A stretch of DNA of 64,000 bases from Echinococcus granulosus (lineage: Eukaryota; Platyhelminthes; Cestoda; Cyclophyllidea; Taeniidae): the NCBI RefSeq assembly GCF_000524195.1, contig NW_020170511.1:123113-187112 (forward strand). Reading direction: 5' to 3'. The position numbers were made by a program, and so were the translations under genes. The notes beneath the pieces were generated by a model, which saw only the letters and a list, made by a program, of their open reading frames with translations, was not told where the DNA came from and made no database searches. Position 1 is the stretch's first letter. The number at the start of each line of letters is the position of its first letter. This document shows positions 13,601-26,600 of this stretch, one piece after another.

Positions 13601-16600
13601 TCGTTTAGCCATAAAGCGGTCAGCCACCAGCAGATGCTTTGCTTCACACGAAGAAGTTACCTATTTCCAACTTCGAGATGTTCTAAATACGTCTTTTTCG
13701 AAAATGGCCGAATCGGTGTCTCTCAAGCCGACCTATTTTTCTTCCGAAGCCAGGATGCACACAGTTACCGCCTAAATGTACAGAATAAGCACACTACAGT
13801 AGTCTGGACCTTTTCACCACGGAAAAAACAAATTCTCCTAAATATTTACACTGTTTAGCCTTTCTTAGCTGGTAAAATATTGCAGGACGATGGAATTAAC
13901 CTCGACTTTATCAACCGAAAATGCGGCAAAAAAACTTTATTACTGTGCGCAAGACATAAATATTATGGATTTGATTCCACCACAAATCATGTCTATTTTA
14001 GATAAGTACCTGCAAAATTGCTACAGCTACGTAGGCAACCCTCTCCTTCAGACCAAAATAATATATATTCTACCTCATGATAAACCGGTCTCCTTTTCTT
14101 CTCACAAATATCCCTCTTTCCTGACAAACTGCACCCACCTCGGTGAGCTCTTCATCCAATAGACGGGCTTAAAATTAGGGGTGATTTTACGAAATTTTAC
14201 CTCTGTGAGCCTTAAATTGGGGGTCTGGTACCTAATAATGTTCCAGGCAAAAAATCTCACTAAAATAAACCAAATAAGGAGTATATAAAATTAGCTGAGA
14301 AACTCTCCAATTTTATTTTTGGAGAAAACAAGAAATTAGCCTATTTATTCTAGCGAAAATTTTCCCTTCCTTCAAACGTGTTAAAGAACAGTTGACACTT
14401 CTTTCTTCTTGAGGCAAGGGAATTAAACTTTCTTTTACCTAAAAATTGGCCATTTGTGGTAAAAGTAGGGAGTAACTGTTAAATGACTTATGCTAGAATG
14501 TGGGTTATGTGTTTGGGTATAAGTCGTCGGCATACAAGAGGTGATACTGACCTGACACATCGGTTCCCAAAAAGTAAAATTCGACCCGATGAAGAGACGA
14601 CATCTCTTACAATGGGCATGCTTGTAGTCACGGTCGCAACTTTCGGTATTGATGGATAACGTGTCTTAAAAGCCTTGCATGAAGATTGCTTACTGGTAAA
14701 GAACTTTCACCTCTCTTTAGTGATTCATAATAAGTAAAGGAAAAGTGTCTACCAAGAAACTTGAAAAAGCCCACAAAATTATTGCATTATGCCTAATTGT
14801 ACTCATAGTTTGTGGCTTACATGTTTTCCGAACCCCAAAGTATCTTAAAAATGTGCTAAAATGAGTCTATTTTACCAACATATAAGGATATTTAATCTCA
14901 GGAATTATGAGTCTCTACACATGCAACCGTTCAGCGCGCATATCTCAGTCTAAGAGCGGACAGATGGATGAGTGAATGGGAGAATGCGAAGCGAATAATC
15001 TTCAAGCAAATCAGTCTCGAAACGACATTCGGCAGCCGGATAGTACCAACACACATTTTTTGGAAGCATGCTCATTTATGCTCGAAACTGTGAATATCTC
15101 GACCTTCAACTACTCACCATATGTTCGCGGTGGTATATGCTATTGATAAGTCACAAACCCCACTCTAAATTCTCGAATTCAGTGCAGATGAGTGGTGCTA
15201 CTACCCTTTGAAGATGGTCTATTGGTAATGGAACAAGGCAGCGCAAGAAAATCTTGATTAATGCACCGTTAGACGGATTTTTGGCGCCCTATCCCTTCAG
15301 CCAACTTGTCAGAAAAAAAGAGACTACGCGTGTTCATTTGTATTTTTGATGAAAATTTACCATGTTTTAGGGTATCTTCTGGGAAATACTTCTCCACCTT
15401 CCTTTTTAATAAAACGTAACGTTTAAGGAAGTACACATAAAGTGAAAAGACATGAACCCCCTTCCAGCAATGTTCCGCGATTTTGAGCTCATTCAGTCGA
15501 GCGATTTTACTGTTGTTCTTTATCAGACCGGAAAAAAATTCTTATCCCCATACTTATAAGCCAGAAATTTCATGCTAAAGTAAGTAAACGCCGAGATAAT
15601 TGACGGCTTTAGTTTAAAGTGGATTAACGAAGGTATTAAACGGTTAATCTCTGCGAAAGTACGTAACCTGGTCCCACCTTAGGTGTCTGTCAGGCAAGAC
15701 ATGGAGAAGTGTGTTGTTAAGCTGTCGAAATTTACCTGATAACACGCAAGTGGAAGCATAGGATTTTAAGGCTGTTAAACGAATTTGAGCTAAAGAAGAA
15801 AGTTCAACATTAAGTAATGCGAAGCCAATAAAGGATGTCATTTTATTTAACGTTGTTTTTAGTGACTTCATTTTGGCTAGAGTGAAGTAGCTTTTTTTAC
15901 GTTCCCTCGATTACTTTACTCTGGAATTGGGTAGGTGAGAAACACCATTGCGAAGGCGATTTTGAGAAGTGTACTTGACTGAAACACGAGCAAGTACATC
16001 GTGAGTACGACCTTGACCTTACCAGCAAACCAGAGCAGGCGGATAGGTGAACTTCCCAGGTGTGTATTTCACTAAAGCACATTGAATTTCCCACTAGCAT
16101 TTGTTTTGATGAAGGCGAGAGAAGTTGTATTTACAGCGTGCATGAATGTTTAAGACCTCTAAGTGATTCCTCTCGCATCCACCCGCTCCCTTGGGTGTGG
16201 TTTTCTTCACGTAAACAAGATGGGACTAAACTGTGCGATTACGATTTTCTGCTTACTTTTTTCATAACTTCAAACACACTGAGATGCAGCTGATCAGGGA
16301 AACTGAGTGACTTTAATGGTCATTTCTCTTAATGGCTCATACGATTGCATGGTATGGACGCGGTTGCTCACTTGTGCTCCAGGTTCAAAAAATAGCAGTA
16401 CATCTTGAGAAATTAAAAAAAATTACAAAAGTTAAACTATAATTGCAATGAATACACTCACTTAGTGCAAAAATAATGAAGCAGGTGGTGAATTGGGTGA
16501 TATAGATGCGAAGACTCAGTATGTTGGGCAAAGTCAGACGTTATATTTTGGGTGATTAGTCCTTTTTTCTACCAAATGACGTCCTCACTTACTTATTCAC

Positions 16601-19600
16601 CATAAATCAAGCTGTTAAAGTAGGCGCATGTCTGTTCGAAAGGCCTAAAACTTGTCCCGCACAAATCATGCTGCTGCACATACCTATAAAGTAGGAGGCC
16701 TTTAGGTTGAAACTTCTTTAAAATATTATTATTTTTTGTGCAAATAAACGAGTTCCCCTCAGTAACATGCCGTGTGATCTAGTCCCCAGCTTGGTAAATT
16801 TGAATCTACACATCGCATTGTATTTGCCAGTTATTTAGCAGTAGGATTAACTGCTCAGGCACTTCGGTCTCCGCGAACCGTACTTCCGCTCTGCCGTATG
16901 GTCTTTGAGCTATGCTAGCAGCAGCCCTACTCTTGCACACTTTCGTCGTATATATATACTGCTTGGGCATATTAAGACCTCAACTATGGCTCGAGTCGAC
17001 GCAATGTTACAACTAGTAGCAAAGCTCCAACTTTCGGTTGGCCTAAAGACATGCGAGAACAAAAAGTTGGCTAAATCCGAGTCGGTTACTGTTCCATTTT
17101 GTAAATTTGTTTGACAAATAAGTAGCATAACAAAATGTTGTATTTCGCCACCTACAAACAACACCAACCAAAGCTTATCAGAAAAGTGGTATATCGAAAG
17201 CGAGTTAATGCTATTTTTCGGAGAACCTGACTGTGATGTAGGATTCGTAAACTCCTCCATCACTAGAGTAATTCAAATATGGTTGAGCAAATTTGGCATA
17301 TTCTGAAGAAATGTTAGTTGAATTTCAAAGAAAAGTATTTGAATTTGGCACCCTTAATATTCTTGAAAAATCAAAAGGTAGAAAAGGAAATTTTTCCCTG
17401 CCTACCGATTTAAAGCCACTCCTGTAAATTTGATCCACGTAACAGCAAGGGCAAATTGTCGAATGTAATTTAAGGCAAATTGGCTGGAGTAAATCTTGCG
17501 ACCATAATATGTAATCTAAAAGAGAAAAGGGACAATCCTACCCTCCTCGAGTCAATACAAGTTGATCAAAAGAACCTCATTTCATTTATCCCTCCACAAA
17601 ATTCAAGACTGAATGTCTAAAAGGGAATGATAACATTGATAAATTAGCACTACCTTGTAAGAGCTGAAATGTTTCAGAAGACATGGTCAAAAGCCAGGTT
17701 TTATTTACGCCCTCGGGATAGCACAGAATTTCAATCAGGGCACAGTAGTTAGAGCCTTCAGTGATACCAAAAAGTGCTTTTTGGATGAAAGAAAGAGGGT
17801 ACAGGAAAGAACAGGCAAGAGAGGGTGCAGCTGTTCAAGACCTTTTGCTCCCCTCTGACTCATCTCCATTACATTTGTTTAACTGGTGTGGTTCTGTCAA
17901 ATGGCAGGAGGAGTGATATGTCACTCAAGGAACATTATTCCCGCATCCTTTCCCTCCTGTCAGATAATCGGGTGATTAAAGCTATCAATTAAAACGATTT
18001 CATTCACATAGGATCCCTCTCTTGTTTGTATTTCTTTTCTCGTTAGTTTTCACTTGGTTGGAGTTCATCCCAATGTAACTAGCACTAAGGTAATGCACCC
18101 AACCCTTCGAGAGTGTTGATGACACCATTGAGAGGACGTCAACCCAAAGTTAAAAAGTCAAATTTTGTTCATTTCTTAATTGGAATATGTGCTTTTTCCT
18201 GTTGCTCTTAGTAATTGCCTCAGAGCTTTTGAAAATGCACGCTCACACGAGCAATACGTGCCAAACTGCACCTTCTCTGTGTGAGAAATTGAAGCGCACG
18301 CTCAAAAATTTGAACAAAAATCGCGACTGTCACTTGCCAAAGATTTCGATAAAAAATATTGCCTAAGAATGCTTATCCCAAATGAACTGAGACTTGATTA
18401 AAGTTAACACATCTTTTTGCTTAAATTCCTGAAAATAAAGAACATGAAGGAATATTTGCTGATTTACAGCAGTCTCGAAGCCCCACTTTTATCTGCGCGC
18501 AATAATAGCGCATCATCTGGCTTGCACTTTCCAGAAATTTGTTGAATACACAAGATGGGTACCAAAGCTACCGTATGGCGCCTTGTTGCATAGATTATCA
18601 AAACACAGGATGAGTTAAAGGATATTTGTTTGGAGGGCAAGAAATAGTGTGGCCTTCAAAGGCAAAAAACTGTTAACTGTCTCATCAGGTGCTCCTGTTT
18701 ATTAAATTGTTCGCTTTGGGACCAACTCCCTTTGTGTTGCCCTAAACTACACAGCTCAACACGGTCAACCACATTTCAAATAGCACCGTCGTAGAGAAAT
18801 TAGCATCTCCAGGAAATGCCTTTTCCAAAATGCTTTAAGCATCGGCTCTACAGGAATGGGAGGACAGGCAGTGAAAGTAAATGATTTGGATGGCTGGGAT
18901 AGCATGCGACTTTTGAAATTCCGCACCCCACACCATTTAGCTTGGGCCATAAGATGCCATCGCGGAAATTTTCAAAGAAATACACTCTTGTCCAATTGTT
19001 ACAAACTATCAAGAAACATGTGAAAAGCATGTTAAATCAACTACACATTCCGATGAAATTATCTTTACAGGGAAAATATTTCACTTCAGGAGCGAGTGGA
19101 GATGGTAGACTTTATGAAACATCGTCGAAAATAGTTGTTTTTTGTTGTCAATGCTTTTTAGGCATATTTATTTGTTGCTAATACGGACAAGCACAAAGGT
19201 GTTTAGGCCAAAAAATCAGAGGGAATTTCTAAATATCATTTACCGTTCAAGATGATCGTAGCCATGTTTACCCAAAAGAATCCTCTGCGGCAGCAAGAGA
19301 AAAAGTGGGCTGTTGATTCAGTTATTTTTGTTTTCCAACTCTACTTCAACACTTTCTGCTGCTACTTTCTCTATATTCCGCATTAAAAAAGGTATTCAGA
19401 CAAAACCCCAACCCTTGGAAGCTTTTAGGCCAAAAAAATGTATATCTGAATTTTTTGCATAGTAAAAGATGAAAATATTGTAAATAACATCGGGTCGTAT
19501 GCTAGAGAAAGGAGAACTTGCCTAATTTATAGTCACTCTTCGGTTAGAATGGATGAAGCCTTTTATGAACCGATGCCCAATTACTGCTCGTGAGGGGTTG

Positions 19601-20361
19601 CATTTCTTCACGTAATTTCGCAAGAAAAGCACAAATGTGTAATTTCTCAGAAATCGTAAACGTTTTTAAACAATCCGTTTGAGAACTCGCCTTTGTGAAA
19701 TTGCGGCAGCTTTCAACTTGTCTCTCATATGCCCTTACTTTTCACAGTGTTGAACAAGCTTCTCCTCAAGGGAGTCTTTCTGGCAAGTTAAATTAATTTT
19801 GGGCATGATTTTATCAGCAAAGGTAAACCTTGCACACTTTTCTAAGGAAAAGTTTGAGTTCACATGAGTACATAGAGGGGCTACGACTTAAACATTCAAG
19901 GCACATAGGTCTTCTTACAGTTATAAGCAAAAATTGTCACTAATTAAATATTTTACACCATGAAAATAAACTTCGAATAGTTCTATCTATCTAATGAGTT
20001 GACAACCCATAAAACATATTATTAATATCATGGTGAGAAGAGGACTTACTTTGACGGATCCTAAAATTTCCAGTCGATTTCCAGGCGCGATCCCAACTCT
20101 GCCAGCAAGGCTACAAATCCACCAGCCCTCAAATCCAGGAGGGTCCCTCTTGAGTACTATGAGTACATCTCCTCTAGAAAATGTGAGTTCCTGTGCCACC
20201 TCTGCACTGTTATCAAAGAGAGCCCTTGCCAAAACAGTTGTATTCGGTCCTATGGAGCTGTTGGTGCCTGCTGTAACAGCGCTAGTGCCTGTGGTATTGC
20301 TGCTGTTATTGGCTGCTGAGGTGGTGGAAGTGGGAGAGGTGAAAGAGGGCGAATTTTCCAT
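7211..20361 (-). CDS. Cas-family docking protein gene (BCAR1/NEDD9-like), 5' part, two exons
   Basis: Gene model of join(20361..20050, 7624..7211) on the minus strand, giving the first 242 residues; the rest lies beyond the left edge. Residues 43-101 form an SH3 domain that ends in PGNRLEIL, a signature of p130Cas/NEDD9/EFS SH3 domains; the paired tryptophans W80 and W81 are present. It is followed by a region rich in Ser, Thr, Pro and Tyr with Y138 in a YDVLP context, similar to the YDxP sites that bind the Crk SH2 domain when phosphorylated. Cas proteins are cytoplasmic scaffolds at focal adhesions: the SH3 binds FAK and phosphatases, and Src-type kinases phosphorylate the substrate region. 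Oddly, 42 low-complexity residues precede the SH3, whereas vertebrate Cas proteins begin almost directly with it. The 12.4-kb intron is the largest in the window. Confidence 0.85.
7625..20049 (-). other. Intron 1 of the Cas-like gene (12.4 kb); no other gene supported
   Basis: Bounded by the donor AAA|GTAAGT at its 5' end and the acceptor GCAG|CCG at its 3' end, both phase 0. It contains several open frames of 60-119 codons on both strands (for example 11552-11911, 13556-13858, 13890-14162, 9901-9593). None shows a recognisable domain or paired splice sites, and most overlap other frames, as expected by chance. A purine-rich stretch at about 8371-8398 is the only low-complexity tract that stands out. 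Confidence 0.7.
20050..20361 (-). CDS. Cas-like gene, exon 1 with the SH3 domain
   Basis: Encodes residues 1-104, from an ATG in good context (AACAATGG) to a strong donor (AAA|GTAAGT). The first 42 residues are dominated by Ser, Thr, Asn and Ala. The SH3 then runs from TVLARALFDNSAE through the RT loop, EGWWICSL, to APGNRLEIL. The ALYDN motif of Cas is present as ALFDN, and GWW, the proline of APGN and the Cas-specific NRLEIL are all present, so the ligand surface looks intact. An upstream ATG on the same strand opens a different frame that overlaps this start and gives no recognisable protein. The intron falls just after the SH3. Confidence 0.88.
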
Positions 20362-20640
20362 TGTTTTTTACCATACCAAATAAGAGTGGAAGCAGTGGTG
20401 GCAGAAAATGTGCTCCAGCATTGTTGCCTCTATTCGCGCGCGGGTGTGTTTGTGTTTCTGTGTATGTCCCTTCTGTGTGTGCACAGAAGGGACAGCGCCA
20501 GATGCGATAGCGATGCCACCACAATCCTTGGGACCAATCATCAACCTGCAAAAGCTGGACCAATGGAGCTCTTGCGTATTTATGTTGCTGCGTCAGTGCT
20601 TGCATTTGTACTCTCGGCTTAGAAGAGGCTGGTCTTTGCC
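20362..20640 (-). promoter_or_regulatory. Candidate 5' UTR/promoter region of the Cas-like gene
   Basis: The roughly 280 bp upstream of the SH3 exon are richer in G+C and CpG than their surroundings, including an alternating CG run at 20435-20442 and a GT-rich tract. No convincing splice acceptor lies just upstream of the ATG, so the 5' UTR probably runs straight into this region. The assignment rests on position and composition only; I see no clear TATA box. Confidence 0.35.
20466..20493. repeat. Perfect 12-bp inverted repeat with a 4-nt loop
   Basis: The arms GTCCCTTCTGTG and CACAGAAGGGAC are exact reverse complements separated by TGTG. The 12-bp stem is half G/C and would form a stable hairpin in DNA or RNA. 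It lies 105 bp upstream of the Cas-like start codon, in the likely 5' UTR or promoter. It could be a translational control element, a factor-binding palindrome or a chance structure. Confidence 0.85.
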
Positions 20641-23600
20641 GAAAACATGCGGTGTAGAAGGTCTTGACTCCATAAACTACAAAAAGTAAAGCGTCTGAGT
20701 TTTTATGTCATGTCTTACGTCTGCAAGGGTGCTAGTCTGCGGATGTTTTAACTTCTCATGGTATTAAGCTTCAAGCAGTCTTACAAAGGTGTATTTAAGC
20801 TTACTTTTACGACAGGCACCTCTTTTTAGAGGTGAGTTCTTCTGTTATGCAGAAAAGCGATTTGAAATATTTTTAGAAGACTAAAAATTACAAATTATGC
20901 TAATAAGCAATTTGGTCTTGATTTTGCCTTTCCATGATCAACCTCGGAAATGGGAGAGATGAAAACTCGTCTACTCCTTTTTAATTAATTCATTCATTAT
21001 AAATTTTGAAGAATTTATTCCATTTTAAAACAACCGATGATAAATTACTTAACAATTTGAATTTAAATGATGTGAAACGAAAAGATGTGGATAAATTTCC
21101 GTAGAGATTCCTAGTTTGAAATAAATACACTCATAAAACACGAAAATGGTAAAGGGCTATGAAAATAGAGAAAATGAGATTTAGGTAGTAACACTTGGCC
21201 AAAAAGGCGAATTCGCCAACCCTGTGCTTTGTATCTGCGCAAATGCAATTGAGGTCCTAAATGGTTTTTTCCTTGCCAAACTCGTCTACGAGGACTGAAA
21301 AAGGGTGATGGCGTATTCCCTTACATGGGTGGGAATTACGGATTATTGATGCTACAATTACTGCAACCAACTTTATGAAAATTCAAGTCAAAAATGACTG
21401 AAGGTTCCAATTCGACGTGTGTTTTTAAGTCCTGCAAACTCTTGTAATTGGAAAGGTCTGCTTTTATTTCCTGGACAGCAACCTGATACAAAAAATATAC
21501 AGCTTTTCCGAAATTTCTAAGGGAAAAGTCCTAAAAACTTTGCTTGTCTAAAATATTCCTACATTTTATTGGTAGGTAATTCGAACATGCAACAACCAAA
21601 CGACGACGAATACCTAATTGGAATTCCACTTCTTGCTAGTTCAAGTAAAAATATAACTTAATTCTGAAAAATACGATAGAGTTGGGCCGTTTCTGTGCTA
21701 AAATCAAACCGTACTTAGGTCAAGTTCTCCCCAAAGATTATTACAATAAGTGGATTCCTATGTGGATAAAGTCTAGCCTAATGCCTGCGGTATCAAATTA
21801 AAGTGAGCTAAAATGCCACGAAATCTGCAATGGATTAAAGTATCTAAAATTTTTTGCTTAAAGCATCTGATCGGTAATGTATTTGGCAATTTAGAACTGG
21901 GAAACAAATTATGGCAAACCTGAAACACATTAGTTAATGTAAACATCATGAATATGCAATGCAGGCAGGGGAATTAAACAAAATCATTCATTCAAGCAAA
22001 TAAAAGCTCTGAAAGCAGTGAATATTGTCAGAAAGATAATTTAGCTGGCTACCCAAGGTGGGAAGATGTGTAGTCACATTAATGACTCAGCATTTTGAGC
22101 TTATTTAATGTTCTCATCGTTACTCCCTTTCAAATGGAGGAGGTTGACCAGAAGAAGACATGGTATATATGTTTATTATTGGGAAAATAGGAGGGTTAAA
22201 AAATGTAGGGATTTTATGCTTAGTATCTAAATGCTTGTTTCGCAATAGGTCCGCTTAAGCATATATTTTTCTCCGTAAAATTTTTAAACAACTGAGTAAT
22301 TTATTCTCTTTTAACTAAACTTGGCCTAAGAGCTCAAATTATTTGACGAATTAAGTATTTCTAATGCGCCCCAAAGCCATCTTATTTGAAATAACATGGG
22401 AGACGCAACTAGTAGCACATTGAACTGCAAGAAGCTTATCAGTTTCTCCTTCGCACAAAACTCTGGCAAGGAACTGTAGACGATTTAGAATAGAAAGCTA
22501 AAATTGTGCCATGCCATAAACATTACATCTCAAGGGCGTATTGACCGGGTTTAAATAAATCTGACAGTTGCGTTGCAGTATTCCAATCCAAATAAAGCAA
22601 CTGGTAGAAAAAGATTTCATTTTCAAGACGTTGGCCTTCTCACTGTCTACCTGGATAGCTGAAGGCCTCGGGAAGGTTGTGTCAACAGTTTTTCATTATG
22701 CATGCTTGATTGAGAGTAAAGTAGCTCCATTGTGTTGCTGGATTTGGCAAAGTTTCTAGAATTTTTGGAAAAGGGCTTGGTCAAACTCATGCTCTTTTAC
22801 TTTTGCTGTTCTTTTTGTAAGAGTATGTATTGAAAGACTGTTTATTTTGGAATACACATTCTATTAACATATCGTTTGTGCTAATTTAAAATACTAAAGA
22901 CCCAGAGAAAGGTCATGATTTTTCTCCGTGAGTTTTTAAATAAAATCATAGTTCGTCGGACTCTGTTTGGAAAATTCAAATTTGATGTAAGTACTACATC
23001 GACGAGGCCTTCTTTTAGCTCCTCAGAATTATGAAACATTGCTTACTCGCAGCTAGTACAACATTTAAGTCGATTAAAGTAAATTGGAAGTAAGAGCAAT
23101 TTAGTAATCATCAATAATTCATCCCATAGATAAGTAAAAATGAATTAAACTTTTAAAATAAATTTGGCATGGTGAACTGATGCATCCGAGCCCAAAGGGC
23201 TTAAGCGGCGTGTTAGACCATCGGTTATAGCTCGCTTCAAAGACTTGCCGTAACTTGGAGGAACGCATAAAGTGCAGACGATTGCTCATTTACAAGTCTT
23301 ATAAGGCATGGACGGGTTTAGTCTTTTTGTTGTACCTTCTAATATTTCATCCCCACCTTGGAGCCCCTCTTCCCAAAATGTACTGGGTAAAACTTATAGC
23401 TGTTCACTTAAGCTCACCCGCTTTAAAGCCGAGCTTTATCCGGCACCAGAAATGTAGAAGCCTCCTTTTTGTCTAGCCTTCGGAGAAGGTAGGATGGCAG
23501 AATCCACAGCCCAAAAATAACTTTATAACAATTAAATTCCTATGAGAATCGCTCAAGGAGGTGATTCAAACCCCGGAAGGCTCGTCGATTTTGGCAATGA

Positions 23601-26600
23601 GGGATTGAACACAACCATTTACAAAAGACATAAAGGTCAATGAAGCAGACGCAAATTGAAGTGATATTCAACCTAAATGATGGCAAACAACTTGTTTACA
23701 TTTGTATTAGCTAGAAATGATAAATTTAGAAGTCTGTTCATCACATCGCTTATTTGCGTCCTAAATTTGTGCGGAAATGTAAGGAATGACTTTGTGTTTT
23801 TGTATCGTCAAGCGGAGGACTATACCAACATTTGGCCTTATACTATCCGCTCATTACTCACTCCCTCCCTCCCACCTCCCTCTTTATTTCTAAGGCATGA
23901 ACCACTTCATCTCCAGAAGATTGATTTGCTTTGTATGAGTGGTGGACCGCAGATAAAAACGTTTACTTGGACCTGTTCATTTGCTGAAGGCTGAATAGTT
24001 GCGAGGATGACCTATTTGGTAACGAATTAGTTTGTCAGAAAATTAAAAAAACCCCACTGTCTGGGATATTATTCAACACAATTTTATTTTAATTCTAATG
24101 TTAAATAAAATCGGTTTTTTTAGTCAAACGAACAGTATAAGGCTTCACAAACGCCTCATTTATTCCCTTCAGCAGCCTTATTTGTTTGATGAGTGTATTT
24201 GTACCACTTACTAGAGACATCTGTAATTCCAGAGAACGTTTCTCTTTCGGTTTCCGAAAAGTTCCCGCTTTCATGAGTAATCCTAAAACCTTGTCTGGGG
24301 TTGTGCTCCCGCTCAGTCCCTTTCTGTTGGCTGAATGCCTATTGGAAACTTAAAGTGAGTATTTGCTTGCTATATGGCCAAGGTAAGTTAAATTATTGAG
24401 GTACATGCAACCGAAAGCAGCCCGTGCCCTCGTCACTATTCGCTAGCCAATTAGCTGGCTGTGACCCACCCACAAGCCGTGCTTCCCTTGCTCACGTATA
24501 CCTGTCGGCAGGTAAGGCCAAGCTTGTCGGGAACTGGACAGGATCCCAAGCACATGCATTTAAACCCTATTTTATAACGCTGTCATATGTTCATCTATCA
24601 GACAGTTTTTTAATTATTACTGGTGAACATGCTGTTGCTAGTGCATTGGTGTGTATACTCCGTACATTTGGAGAAGGCAGAGGACAGAAAAAGTGCCTTC
24701 ATTCAGGCTTGGTTTCAACAACCGATTTACCTTGTACTTAAAGTTAAGCTTTGTCTCTGTAATACATTATTATAAAAAAGTGCTTCATTTTCATTGCATA
24801 TTCTTAGGATCTCCACGCAGCCTCATGCTTTTTTTTCCAAATATTTTTTTCAAAGCCCTTCTTGATGAATTGCTAAGCTTCCGTGCTGCACATGGGCGTA
24901 GGGAATTGTTCGTGAATTCTGTACTCCAAGCACTTTTTTAAAGACAACAGTGATCTCATTTGAATCCTCTTCTACCCACTTCGTTGCCAAATGCCACACA
25001 AGTGAGTTTGTGAGGCACCTGCTACAACTTTAATGGCTCACAACCCCAAGTAGATAAATTGGACCTTTTACAAATAAAAAAGTGTGTTTTTACCAAATCA
25101 CCACAAGTTTATGCTATAATAAAAGCAATTATGTTGCAATTATTAAAGTGAGAGCTGCAATTTGTGTGTTTGAAAGTTTGCACTAACTGGACAGAGGGTT
25201 CCTAAGGGTAAAGGCAGGTATATAGAGCAGAACGTTGAGCGTGAAGCACATTTGGCAAGAATAACTTGATGTACTAGTCTTTTAAAAGTGAAGGATAACT
25301 CCAAAACACACGGCGATATTCATATCTTAAGTAATTAAGTTCACTACCTGACAATATAGAGCTGTCTATCCCTCGTAATTCTTCTAGGAAAGAGAAAAAT
25401 TGCACCACCAAATTTCTTTGGCTGCTCTTTTGATTTCCAAACAACGAAGGTTTTTTCCAACATAAATCCACCTAAAATTACTCGCCACTATTCGAAGGGA
25501 TTATTCCGTCTATGTTGAGCCTTATTAACCCTTTATGTTGAGAGTCTCTTGTACAAAGGACAGTCGTCCTGTCTTCGGAATTTACATGTGCCCCCTTTCC
25601 AGATGCAATACTGTTCAACAAATGTTTCAACGATGTGAAATTCACAGAAATGATTGCACGGCTTCAAATTTTTACAAACAGTGGTTCCTTTTTGAGTTGA
25701 AAATGGATAGACGTTTATATTTCTTCTTTAGCTTTAGCTCTCCCTCACCTTTCTTGAGTCTGACTTCTTCGGGTCTTAGGAATTGCGTATTCTTCTGCTT
25801 TTTGAAGCGGGAAGTTACTCTACCTCTTTTAAAATACTTTATAAATTTAGAAAATAGTTGGATTACTTTTTAGATCTGCTATTTCTAATTTTAACATTTT
25901 TCCTAAAAGGCTTTGTTTTTTGAGACTAGCACCTTTCCCTGCTGGTGCGATTGAGTTTAGAGCAATGGTACTATTTTAATTCACCACAATCCCGCCTCAC
26001 TTGGCATAATTTAGAGCCTTTCTCTGTCCTCAATTGGGCTGTTCCTCTTTGTCAAAACTGTAAATGAGTGGTACCTGTGTTTAATCATGCAATTTTCTAG
26101 TAGAAATGTCTTTAAAAAATTTGCTACTTCCAGCAAAAATAGGAGCGCCTGAACTCCCGTCAGCGCTGCTTGTGCAATTCTAAAGACCCAGCGGCGCTCC
26201 CTCCATTTACACCAACAGCGTTCCCTTTTTCCGAAAGATATGCCTTATCTGTTTCCCAGGTGGAGCCAGTAGAAAAAAGAAAACGTGCCAAAATTACAAT
26301 CTTATATCCAGTGATTTTTCTTCTTGATAGCTTTAGGTAAATCCAATTCCTCACATTAACTAATCGTCTTGTAATTCAACATATTACCCTTTAATTACAT
26401 CAATAGAAGGCAGACTACTAAGAATTCAGGATGGAAAACGCGCAATTATCAAAAGGCTTCAGGGCCATTCCAAAGTCCTGAAAACTCCCTGATTCTGCGA
26501 AGGATGTCTTGAGTCTGATTGATATAACTTTTACCTCGCCACCATCAGTTCTTTTGGGAAAGAGAAGTCGCGAAGTTAAACCCAACCCATTCTAGATCCA

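Noticed and set aside
20306..20605. 99-codon minus-strand frame overlapping the Cas-like start
   Set aside because: It is in a different frame from the SH3 exon, has no domain and covers the hairpin and GT-rich tract. It is best explained as 5' UTR.
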